Positions 1 to 5,730 of a stretch of 5,730 nucleotides of DNA are shown here, piece after piece (positions within the stretch are counted from its first letter, which is position 1; each line of letters opens with the position of its first letter). The stretch is taken from assembly GCA_041485125.1 (NCBI GenBank), contig JBGPIT010000326.1, forward strand, positions 1-5,730. The letters run 5' to 3'. The position numbers were made by a program, and so were the translations under genes. The notes beneath the pieces are model-generated. The model saw only the letters and a list, made by a program, of their open reading frames with translations, did not search any database and had not been told where the DNA came from. Origin of the DNA: JBGPIT01 sp041485125 (GTDB taxonomy: Bacteria > Desulfobacterota > Binatia > UTPRO1).

Positions 1-1
1 C

Positions 2-1759
2 AGCCTCGGCGAGTTCGAGCGCGTCTATGGCGACGGCCAGCAGCTCGTGTTCGAAGGCGGCGTCCAGCTGCACAACTACCTGTGGCACGCGGTGCGCGCG
101 TTCTTCGAGGAGGGCGGCAAGCGGCTCTACGTCGCGCGCGTGTTCCTCGAGGGGACCGGCGACGGGAAAGCCGCATGGTCGGCCGGTGTCACCGCTGCGA
201 ACCCCTTGCTGATCAAAGCACGCTTCCCCGGCTTTGCCGGGAATCGACGCGTCAACTTCAAGCTCGTCATCGGGCAAAACGTCCTCGCCGACGAGAACGG
301 CACGGCGGTGGTGAAGGGGCTGCAGAACGACGACATCGTGTGGATCGGCCAGGCGAGTACGGGCAGTCCGCCCGACCACTACGACGGCGAGTACTATCGC
401 GCGCAGTCGCATTTCGACCTCGCGACGCGGGCGACGACGTGGAGCTTTCGGTCGAGAGCCGGCACCTCGCTCACGCTCGATGGGTCGACGTCACCGATCG
501 GCCTGAGCCCGGGTTCCGACCAGGTGCGTGTCGTCAAGCTCACCGTCACGGTGTTCCCGAGCGATCCAACCAATCCGCGCACGGTGCCCGAGGTATGGGA
601 AAACCTGGCGCTCCACCCGACCCACCAGCTCTTCGGCACGCCCGACGCGGTGACGGCCTTCTTCGCCGACGACCCGGACGTGCTGCCCAATCGAGCGCTC
701 GGCCGGGTCCTGCCGATCACGATCAAGCTCAGCCCCGACGGGGACGGCCTCGCGATCCTCGCCGCGCTCGCGGCCGCCTCGAATGGCTCGGTCGGTGCGA
801 CGCAGTGGAGCGGCGCCGACGGCTTCGCGGCGTCGTTCGACATCCAGCTCGACGGCGGCAACGACGGCGCGCGCCCGACCGCCACCGAGTACGAAGGAAG
901 CGCCGACGAGACGACGACCAAGAAGTCCGGCTTGAAGGCGCTCGAGGACATCGAGGACATCTCGATCGTCGCGGCGCCCGGCTCGACGTTCGGAGGCGGC
1001 GTCGACGGCGTCGCGATCATGGGGCTCCTGATCGCGCACGCCACCCGCATGCGCTACCGGATCGCCGTCCTCGACAGCGTCAACGGGCAGGCCGTCGCCG
1101 ACGTGCGCGACCTCCGCGCCAAGCTCGACTCGACGTACGCCGCGCTCTACTACCCGTGGGTGCGCGTGCTTGATCCGATCACGCGCAAGGAGATCTACCT
1201 GCCGCCGAGTGGTTTCGTCGCCGGCATCTACGCGCGCAACGACGTCAACCGCGCCGTCTACAAGGCGCCCGCGAACGAGGTCGTGAACCTCGCGCTCGGG
1301 TTCGAGACGTTGCTCAACAAGGCGCAGCAAGAGGTGCTCAACCCGGAAGGCATCAACTGCTTCCGCTTCTTCGAGGGGCGCGGCTTCCGGCTGTGGGGCG
1401 CGCGCACCATCAGCTCGGACCCGGAATGGAAGTACGTGAACCTGCGGCGCTACTTCGCGTACCTCGAGCGCTCCATCGACAAGGGGACGCAGTGGGCCGT
1501 GTTCGAGCCGAACGGCGAGGCGTTGTGGGCGAACGTGCGCCGCACCATCGACGACTTCCTGCTGAACGAATGGATGAGCGGCGCGCTGCTCGGCGACAAG
1601 CCCGAGAAAGCCTACTTCGTGCGCTGCGACCGCTCGACGATGACGCAAAACGATCTCGACAACGGCCGCCTGATTTGCCTGATCGGGGTCGCGCCATTGC
1701 GCCCGGCGGAGTTCGTCATCTTCCGCATCGGCCAATGGACGGCGGATCGCAAGGTCTAG
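2..1759 (+). CDS. Contractile tail sheath protein (5' truncated by window edge)
   Basis: This protein polymerises around the inner tube and contracts to drive it into a target. The reading frame is open from base 2, so 585 codons are visible and the natural start lies upstream; an ATG-less beginning and the missing first sheath strand suggest a few dozen residues are lost (inference). The GTG at 47 is internal, because sheath-like sequence (SLGEFERVYG) continues before it. Landmarks, numbering from the codon at 2-4: AVRAFFEEGGKRLYVARV at 30-47, ENLALHPTH at 200-208, GGNDGARPT at 285-293, the core strand VAAPG at 323-327, YAALYYPWVRV from 379, GINCFRFFEGRGFRLWGART at about 450-468, and FEPNGEALW at 501-509. 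These are hallmarks of the subtilisin-like sheath core and the sheath C-terminal domain (PF04984/PF17482-type). The frame is intact and ends in TAG. The tube gene follows 9 bases later, so the two are surely one operon. It corresponds to Afp2/Afp3-type sheaths. Family assignment is very secure; phage versus injection-system origin rests on context. Confidence 0.95.
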   Translation, partial: SLGEFERVYGDGQQLVFEGGVQLHNYLWHAVRAFFEEGGKRLYVARVFLEGTGDGKAAWSAGVTAANPLLIKARFPGFAGNRRVNFKLVIGQNVLADENGTAVVKGLQNDDIVWIGQASTGSPPDHYDGEYYRAQSHFDLATRATTWSFRSRAGTSLTLDGSTSPIGLSPGSDQVRVVKLTVTVFPSDPTNPRTVPEVWENLALHPTHQLFGTPDAVTAFFADDPDVLPNRALGRVLPITIKLSPDGDGLAILAALAAASNGSVGATQWSGADGFAASFDIQLDGGNDGARPTATEYEGSADETTTKKSGLKALEDIEDISIVAAPGSTFGGGVDGVAIMGLLIAHATRMRYRIAVLDSVNGQAVADVRDLRAKLDSTYAALYYPWVRVLDPITRKEIYLPPSGFVAGIYARNDVNRAVYKAPANEVVNLALGFETLLNKAQQEVLNPEGINCFRFFEGRGFRLWGARTISSDPEWKYVNLRRYFAYLERSIDKGTQWAVFEPNGEALWANVRRTIDDFLLNEWMSGALLGDKPEKAYFVRCDRSTMTQNDLDNGRLICLIGVAPLRPAEFVIFRIGQWTADRKV

Positions 1760-1763
1760 GAGG
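1758..1763 (+). promoter_or_regulatory. Strong Shine-Dalgarno site for the first tube gene
   Basis: AGGAGG overlaps the TAG stop of the upstream sheath gene and lies 5 bases before the ATG at 1769. It is the best ribosome binding site in the window and fixes that start. A strong site suits the tube subunit, which is needed in many copies (inference). Confidence 0.85.
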
Positions 1764-1768
1764 ATCTC

Positions 1769-2221
1769 ATGGCTGTCCAGCGCGAACGTCCCTACGTCCA
1801 GTTCAACTTCCTCGTCGATCTCGGCACCGGCAACACCGACGGGCCGGACGCCGGCTTTCAGGAGATCAGCGGCATCGGCATGGAGGTCACCGTCGCCGAG
1901 TACCGCAACGGCAACGAGAAGGAGAACGCGGTCCGCAAGATCACCGGCCTGAACAAGGCGACCGACGTGACCATGAAGCGCGGCGTGATCGGCTCGCTCA
2001 GCCTCTATCAGTGGCTGAACCAGATCCGGAACGGCGATCAGGCCGCGCTGCGGAACATCGTGATCCAGCTGCAGAACGAGGATCATACCGCGGTGGTGCA
2101 GACGTGGAAGCTGCTGCGCGCGCGCATCACCAAGCACACCAGCGGTCCGCTCAACGCCAAGGGCACCGACGTCGCGATGGAGGAGCTGGTCGTCGCGTAC
2201 GAACGGCTGGAGATGGAGTGA
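1769..2221 (+). CDS. Tail tube protein, gp19/Afp1-like family
   Basis: This is the inner-tube subunit of a contractile tail; hexameric rings stack into the tube that the sheath surrounds. The 150 residues match the usual size of the family (T4 gp19-like, conserved phage tail region protein). Visible hallmarks are the N-terminal strand PYVQFNFLVDL, the segment GFQEISGIGMEVTVAEYRNG at about 29-48, the central TMKRG at 68-72 followed by LSLYQWLNQI, and the C-terminal block LNAKGTDVAMEELVVAYERLE from 128. The start is secured by AGGAGG 5 bases upstream. It contains no cysteine. It sits directly behind a sheath gene, the order typical of phage tails and of extracellular contractile injection systems. 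A paralogue lies at 5181-5657; this copy is the likelier main tube subunit because of its strong ribosome site and more ordinary sequence (inference). Confidence 0.93.
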   Translation: MAVQRERPYVQFNFLVDLGTGNTDGPDAGFQEISGIGMEVTVAEYRNGNEKENAVRKITGLNKATDVTMKRGVIGSLSLYQWLNQIRNGDQAALRNIVIQLQNEDHTAVVQTWKLLRARITKHTSGPLNAKGTDVAMEELVVAYERLEME

Positions 2222-2255
2222 CCTGAGCGCCGCCGCCTCCGGTCGCATCGCCGCC

Positions 2256-2864
2256 ATGGCCACACGCGTGAGTCGCCGCCTTCCCGGGTTTCGCTTCGAG
2301 ACCCAGCCGCCGGACGTGTCCGAGCCGCTGCCGCGCATGGACGTGGCGGCGTTCGTCGGGTTCGCCGCCTCCGGCCCGCTGCACACGCCGGTGGCCGTCG
2401 ACGACGTGACCCGCTTCGCCGCGATCTTCGGCAGCGACGCGCTGCTCGCGTGGGACCCCGAACGTGGCGAGGAGGTCCGCGCCCATCTCGCGCCGGCGGT
2501 GCGGAGCTTCTTCGAGAACGGCGGGCGTCGCGCCTGGATCGTTCGCGTTGCCGCCGACACGGCGCGCACGAACGACTTCCCCGTTCCCGGACTCGCGGCG
2601 GTCGACTTCGACGTCGACGGCAACGTGCGCAGCATCGCGCCCGCCCTCGCACGGGCACGCTCGGCGGGGAGCTGGTCGGACGCGCTGGAGATCGGCGCGG
2701 GCTTGCTGACCCGGCCCTGCACGGTCACGCTGGGCCCGGGCGCGACCACCGTCGACGTGCGCGCCGAGACCGCCGGCGAGGTGGCCTCCGGTGATCTCCT
2801 GCGCGTCACCTTCGGCGCGGACGTGGCCACCGCAACGCACGTCATGATGCTGGCGGTCGCCTAG
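2256..2864 (+). CDS. N-terminal piece of a large divergent tail sheath protein, ended by an in-frame TAG
   Basis: These 202 residues form the N-terminal part of a second sheath protein. They start with a sheath-like leader (LPGFRFETQPPD), then MDVAAFVGFAASGPLHTPV at about 28-46, a typical sheath first-domain pattern, and AVRSFFENGGRRAWIVRV at 81-98. The last is the counterpart of AVRAFFEEGGKRLYVARV in the first sheath. GSWSDALEIGAGLL follows at about 138-151, then beta-rich sequence that stops at TAG 2862-2864 just after VMMLAVA. The remaining sheath domains are absent from this piece and are found in the same frame immediately downstream (2880-5177). ATG 2256 is the best start, since the sheath pattern begins there, but no convincing Shine-Dalgarno site precedes it; the 34-base gap after the tube gene is only GC-rich. 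Possible explanations are a nonsense mutation, a sequence error, a genuinely split gene or readthrough. Family assignment is strong; whether this is the whole product is uncertain. Confidence 0.82.
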   Translation: MATRVSRRLPGFRFETQPPDVSEPLPRMDVAAFVGFAASGPLHTPVAVDDVTRFAAIFGSDALLAWDPERGEEVRAHLAPAVRSFFENGGRRAWIVRVAADTARTNDFPVPGLAAVDFDVDGNVRSIAPALARARSAGSWSDALEIGAGLLTRPCTVTLGPGATTVDVRAETAGEVASGDLLRVTFGADVATATHVMMLAVA

Positions 2865-2939
2865 TCTTCGCCGATCCTGATGGGCTCGCCGCCGGAGCGG
2901 GGCCTGCGCGTGAGCGGCAGCCGCGTGGTCTGGCTCGAC
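2784..2939 (+). repeat. First copy of a putative duplicated beta-module (spans the TAG)
   Basis: Translated through the stop, this segment runs SGDLLRV ... THVMMLAVA, stop, SSPILMGS ... LRVSGSRVVWLD. It lines up with 3159-3299 (PGALVRI ... VDTVAVVEGSDG ... VRLEGPLVALLP) in both spacing and hydrophobic pattern. Similarity is modest and judged by eye. Confidence 0.4.
2862..2864 (+). other. In-frame TAG interrupting the large sheath gene
   Basis: This single stop separates two stretches in the same frame. Codons before it (GTG GCC ACC ... GCG GTC GCC) and after it (TCG CCG ATC CTG ATG GGC) keep the G/C-ending pattern of real coding sequence, so no frame change is indicated. TAG also ends the genes at 1759 and 5177, so it is a normal stop in this genome and not reassigned. 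The following base is T, which does not favour readthrough. One base change (for example from CAG, GAG or TGG) would explain it. Confidence 0.85.
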
Positions 2940-5177
2940 GCGGCGCCGTTGGGCTCGTGGCCTGCGGCGCCGGCCGACGTGTCGGCGCGCGTCTACACGC
3001 GGGCGCGGCCGGACGTGGTCGGTGCCGACCGGCGATCGGTCGCGGACGTCGAGAGCGCTCCGCTGCCGGCCCGACTCGGACGTGCAAGCGGCTCGGACCG
3101 CCGCGGCGTCCTCGACCTCGCGCTCGGCGCGGCGGGCATCGCCCTCGCCGATGCTCCCGCGCCCGGCGCGCTCGTCCGCATCGACGCCGCCGCGGCGATG
3201 TGGATGACGGTCGATACCGTCGCCGTCGTCGAAGGCAGCGACGGCGAGGCGTCCGGCGCGATCGTGCGCCTGGAGGGTCCACTCGTCGCGCTCCTCCCGA
3301 ACGCACCTGCCACGGCGCCGCTGCGAGTCGCCGCTGCCGACGTCCTCACCTTCGAGCTGAAGGTGCGACAGGGCACCGACTACTCGATCCGCCTCACCGA
3401 TCTCGGCCTGTCTCCCGACCACGCCCGCTACTGGGCGAGCCTCCCGACGGACGAGGAGCTGTACGGCGGCGGCGCGAGCCGGCTTGGTGCCGGGCGCGCG
3501 GAGCTCGCGTTCGACAACGAGCTCGTCGAGCTCTGGCGCGCGGCCCCCGATCACCGTTTTCCGCTCGCGGCCGGGAGCGCGCGCGACGCGATCTACGTCC
3601 CGCTGGGGATGGCGTTCGCGACCGATCGCTTTCTCGGCCGCGTCGGCCAGCCGGGCACCGCGCTCGAGCGCGACGGTCTCGCGAGCTTCGACGCCGACCT
3701 GTTTCTCGACCCCGATCTGCACCCCGACGACGTCGGAACGGCGACGCTCATGACGCAAGCGGATTTCTTGCGCTACACGAGCCCGTCGCCGCGGCGCTTG
3801 CGCGGCATCCACGCGGCGCTCGGCGGCGCCGACTCGGCGATCGGCGAGGAGGCGACGCTCATCGCGGTTCCCGACGCCGTCCATCGCCCGTGGCTGCCGG
3901 CCGATGACGACGCGCTGGTCTCGGCCGGTGTCTCGTCGCCGCCGCAACGGCCGCGCTGGTGGCACTTCCTCGGCTGCGAGCCGCCGCCCGCTATCCCGTT
4001 CGTGAGCCAGCCCGCGTGGGGCAATTTCCTCGCCTGTGACATCGCGGTCGTGCCGGCGCCCGAGCTCTTCACGAGCACGCCGTCCGATCGCAGCGGCACC
4101 TTCACGTTGTACTGGTCGCTTCCGCTCTCTCCGCCGCCGGCCGCGCAGTACGTCCTCGAGGAGTCGGTGCACCCGGACTTCTCCGATGCGCAACGGGTGT
4201 ACGCCGGCGACGCCGACCGTCTGGTCGTTCGCGATCGCGCCCCCGGCGACTACTACTACCGGGTTCGCGCCGAGATCGGCGGTGAGACCAGTGATTGGTC
4301 GGCCCCGGCCGCCGTGCGTGTGGGCGCCGGCGAGCGCTACGCCCTGGTCCCGCCGGCGCAGTACTCGGCGCCCGCGCTCCTCACGGTCCAGCGGGCCGTG
4401 CTCGCGATGTGTGCGGCGCGCGGCGACTTGCTCGGCGTGCTCGCGCTCCCCGAGCACTATCGTGAGGACGACGCGATCGAGCACGTCCGCGTCCTCAAGG
4501 CCGCGCAGTCGAGGATCGAGCAGCACGACTTCAGCTACGGCGCGCTCTACCATCCCTGGCTCGTCGGGCTCGACGAGCGCCGTCGCGGCGATCTCCGCCG
4601 GGTGCCGCCGGACGGCGCCGCGTGCGGCGTCCTCGCGACGCGCGCGCTGGCGCGGGGGGCATGGATCGCGCCCGCGAACCACCCGCTGCGCGGCGTAGTC
4701 GCGCTGACGCCGCCGCTCGCGCCCGAGCGCTGGGGGGCGCTGCAGGACGCACAGATCAACGTCGTGCGCCAGGAGGCGCGCGGCTTCCTCGTGCTCAGCG
4801 CCGACACGCTCAGCGTCGAGGACGACACCGACGTGCGCCCGATCAACGTCCGCCGGCTGCTCATGCTGCTGCGGCGCTCGGCGCTGCGGCTCGGGCCGCG
4901 CTACGTCTTCGAGCCCAACGGCGACGCCTTGCGACGCCTCGTGCAGCGCGGCTTCGAGGCGATGTTGAGCGGCATGTTCGTGCGCGGCGCGTTCGCCGGC
5001 GCGACCCCGGCGACCGCGTTCCAGGTCGTGACCAGCACCGCGCTCAACTCGGCGGAGAGCGTCGACGCCGGCCGCTTCATCGTCGAGCTGCGCGTCGCGC
5101 CCTCGCTGCCGATGACGTTCGTCACGGTGCGCCTGGTGCAGGCCGGCGACCGCGGTTTTCTCGCGGAGGCCCGCTAG
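2880..5177 (+). CDS. C-terminal piece of the large tail sheath protein, with inserted fibronectin type III domain
   Basis: This frame is open from 2865 and its first ATG is at 2880 (765 codons), with no ribosome site before that ATG; GTG 2910 is a weak alternative. The lack of a credible start supports its being the continuation of 2256-2864. Order of parts: beta-rich region (1-155), a sheath segment LTFELKVRQG...LTDLGLSPDHARYW (156-185), TLMTQADFLRY then GIHAALGG (289-316), core strand TLIAVPDA (326-333), an insertion of about 165 residues with a Trp/Cys-containing linker (358-390) and an FN3 domain (391-481), helix LLTVQRAVLAMCAARGDLLGVLALP (500-524), YGALYHPWLVG (553-563), and the sheath C-terminal domain with YVFEPNGDALRRLV (675-688). 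YGALYHPW and FEPNGDAL mirror YAALYYPW and FEPNGEAL of the first sheath. The GGxDG loop of that sheath is missing. With the N-terminal piece it would make about 970 residues, against roughly 600 for an ordinary sheath. It resembles an Afp4-like accessory sheath in position. Confidence 0.85.
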   Translation: MGSPPERGLRVSGSRVVWLDAAPLGSWPAAPADVSARVYTRARPDVVGADRRSVADVESAPLPARLGRASGSDRRGVLDLALGAAGIALADAPAPGALVRIDAAAAMWMTVDTVAVVEGSDGEASGAIVRLEGPLVALLPNAPATAPLRVAAADVLTFELKVRQGTDYSIRLTDLGLSPDHARYWASLPTDEELYGGGASRLGAGRAELAFDNELVELWRAAPDHRFPLAAGSARDAIYVPLGMAFATDRFLGRVGQPGTALERDGLASFDADLFLDPDLHPDDVGTATLMTQADFLRYTSPSPRRLRGIHAALGGADSAIGEEATLIAVPDAVHRPWLPADDDALVSAGVSSPPQRPRWWHFLGCEPPPAIPFVSQPAWGNFLACDIAVVPAPELFTSTPSDRSGTFTLYWSLPLSPPPAAQYVLEESVHPDFSDAQRVYAGDADRLVVRDRAPGDYYYRVRAEIGGETSDWSAPAAVRVGAGERYALVPPAQYSAPALLTVQRAVLAMCAARGDLLGVLALPEHYREDDAIEHVRVLKAAQSRIEQHDFSYGALYHPWLVGLDERRRGDLRRVPPDGAACGVLATRALARGAWIAPANHPLRGVVALTPPLAPERWGALQDAQINVVRQEARGFLVLSADTLSVEDDTDVRPINVRRLLMLLRRSALRLGPRYVFEPNGDALRRLVQRGFEAMLSGMFVRGAFAGATPATAFQVVTSTALNSAESVDAGRFIVELRVAPSLPMTFVTVRLVQAGDRGFLAEAR
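3159..3299 (+). repeat. Second copy of the putative duplicated beta-module
   Basis: The segment begins APGALVRIDA and ends VRLEGPLVALLP, matching the layout of the module at 2784-2939: a G-x-L-[LV]-R start, a mid hydrophobic strand, a polar turn, and a final R-x-x-G-x-x-V-x-L strand. The copies are divergent at DNA level, so any duplication is old. Confidence 0.4.
4050..4322 (+). other. Fibronectin type III domain inserted in the sheath core
   Basis: Residues 391-481 of the downstream piece have the length and landmarks of an FN3 domain: a Pro-containing lead-in (VPAPELF), strand B with its core Trp (FTLYW, W412), strand C (QYVLEES), strand E (DRLVVRD), the F-strand pattern PGDYYYRVRAE around 455-465, and the last strand after SDWSAPAAVRV. 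FN3 domains commonly present binding surfaces or act as spacers on extracellular proteins. In a sheath, an inserted domain would be expected on the outside of the particle (inference). Confidence 0.8.
5165..5169 (+). promoter_or_regulatory. Probable Shine-Dalgarno site for the second tube gene
   Basis: GGAGG lies inside the end of the large sheath gene, 11 bases before ATG 5181. The spacing is a little long but usable, and the stop of the upstream gene is only 3 bases from the ATG, so translational coupling is likely. Confidence 0.6.
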
Positions 5178-5180
5178 ACG

Positions 5181-5657
5181 ATGGCCAATCCCGCGCACGA
5201 GACCGTCGTGTATCCCTTCACCGCGTTCAACTTCGCGGTCGAGATCAACGTCGGCGACGACGCGTCGACGCTCTGCAGCGCGTCGTTCTCGGAGTGCGAC
5301 GGCCTCGAGCTCACGATGGAGGTGAAGACCATCCGCGAGGGCGGCAACAACGGGCAGCAGATCCGCCTCACCGGGCCGCGCAGCTACGGCTCGGTCACGC
5401 TGAAGCGCGGCATGACCGCGAACTTCGATCTGTGGGAGTGGTGCAACAAGACGCTCGTCGACGCCAGCCTGCGCGCGACCGCCGAGGTCGTCGTCTTCGC
5501 CGCCGACGGGCAGACCGAGCGCGCGCGGTTCGTGCTCGGCCGCTGCCTTCCGGTGAAGCTCAAGGCGCCGGCGCTGAACGCCAAGGACGGCGCCGTCGCG
5601 ATCGAGGAGCTGCAGCTCGCCTACGAATCGATGACGCTGCGGCAGCCAGAGCCATGA
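5181..5657 (+). CDS. Second tail tube protein, gp19/Afp5-like family
   Basis: A 158-residue paralogue of the tube protein at 1769-2221 and a member of the same gp19-like family. Landmarks are YPFTAFNFAVEINV at 11-24, SFSECDGLELTMEVKTIREGG at 35-55, TLKRGM at 73-78 followed by FDLWEWCNK, and the C-terminal block LNAKDGAVAIEELQLAYE at 132-149, very close to the matching block of the first tube. In Afp/PVC-type particles a second, slightly longer tube paralogue near the adaptor gene forms the tube layer next to the baseplate; the position before the next gene suggests the same role here (inference). It has four cysteines (32, 39, 88, 112), while the first tube has none. It starts 3 bases after the sheath stop, with GGAGG upstream, and its TGA overlaps the next ATG. 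Family assignment is strong; the precise position in the particle is inferred. Confidence 0.92.
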   Translation: MANPAHETVVYPFTAFNFAVEINVGDDASTLCSASFSECDGLELTMEVKTIREGGNNGQQIRLTGPRSYGSVTLKRGMTANFDLWEWCNKTLVDASLRATAEVVVFAADGQTERARFVLGRCLPVKLKAPALNAKDGAVAIEELQLAYESMTLRQPEP

Positions 5658-5730
5658 CCGACCACGTCGCACTCGTCAAAGCCGAGCTGCGCGAGCTCAA
5701 GCCGAGCGGCGAGGAGGTTCCGGACAGCCG
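5654..5730 (+). CDS. Probable CIS tube-adaptor / LysM-type baseplate protein (3' truncated by window edge)
   Basis: The ATG at 5654 overlaps the TGA of the second tube gene (ATGA), a classic translational-coupling arrangement, and the frame is open to the window end. Twenty-five codons are visible: MTDHVALVKAELREL followed by KPSGEEVPDS. The LVKAxL opening is how many proteins with the CIS tube domain begin (Afp7/PVC7-like, often ending in a LysM domain; related to phage gp53), and that gene normally follows the Afp5-type tube. These proteins link the tube to the spike or baseplate. The diagnostic downstream FNP motif and LysM lie outside the window, so the call rests on the first residues and gene order. 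No clear Shine-Dalgarno site is seen. Confidence 0.65.
   Translation, partial: MTDHVALVKAELRELKPSGEEVPDS

Noticed and set aside
82..1173. A 363-codon frame overlapping the first sheath on the plus strand
   Set aside because: Arginine-rich out-of-frame translation within a clearly recognised sheath gene.
491..2845. A 784-codon open frame on the minus strand
   Set aside because: Antisense shadow of the first sheath, the tube and the N-terminal sheath piece; biased composition and no recognisable domain.
2862..2864. TAG recoded as an amino acid genome-wide
   Set aside because: TAG terminates two other genes in the window (1759 and 5177) exactly where family proteins should end.
2884..2898. 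Possible hairpin (GCTC/GAGC) just after the TAG that might act as a readthrough element or terminator
   Set aside because: Only a 4-base-pair stem with a GC-rich loop and no T-tract; such short pairings are common by chance in DNA of this composition.
2865..2960. A frameshift instead of a nonsense stop, since another frame after the TAG begins with the plausible-looking VFADPDGLAAG
   Set aside because: That frame has mixed third-position bases and soon becomes Arg-rich, while the in-phase frame keeps G/C third positions from TCG at 2868 onward.
2957..3907. A 316-codon plus-strand frame inside the large sheath gene
   Set aside because: Arg-rich shadow frame; the sheath frame has consistent G/C-ending codons and recognised motifs across the same bases.
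2151..5672. A 1173-codon open frame on the minus strand
   Set aside because: It lies antisense to recognised sheath and tube genes, and its translation is Arg/Ala/Asp/Val-rich low-complexity text with no domain. Long antisense frames are expected where sense codons end in G or C.

Overview
This window is a compact, co-directional block (all + strand) of structural genes from a contractile injection system. Base composition is very GC-rich and codon third positions are almost always G or C, which suggests a high-GC bacterium. The phylum cannot be fixed from this window: a proteobacterial/myxococcal-type, actinobacterial or uncultured soil lineage would all fit. No tRNA, rRNA, transposase, CRISPR array or stretch of more than 300 bases without a gene was found.

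Layout: (1) 2-1759, a contractile tail sheath protein whose start lies outside the window; (2) 1769-2221, a tail tube protein of the gp19/Afp1 family with a strong Shine-Dalgarno site; (3) 2256-5177, a second, very large and divergent sheath-like protein that is cut into 202-codon and 765-codon pieces by one in-frame TAG at 2862-2864; (4) 5181-5657, a second tail tube protein of Afp5 type; (5) 5654 to the window end, the first 25 codons of a probable CIS tube-adaptor/LysM protein (Afp7 type), overlapping the previous gene by ATGA.

The products should assemble together. The tube proteins stack into a rigid inner tube. The sheath proteins polymerise around it in an extended state and contract to drive the tube into a target. 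The second tube and the adaptor would connect the tube to the baseplate/spike. Two different sheaths and two different tubes followed by an adaptor is the gene set of extracellular contractile injection systems (Afp, PVC, MAC type) rather than of an ordinary myophage, which usually has one of each. Baseplate, spike, ATPase and cargo genes are not in view, so the system type remains an inference.

The most interesting element is the second sheath. Both pieces are in the same frame with uniform codon use, and together they form one sheath architecture. The stop falls inside what looks like a duplicated beta-module. The sheath core carries an insertion of about 165 residues holding a fibronectin type III domain, in a loop that is only about 9 residues long in the first sheath.
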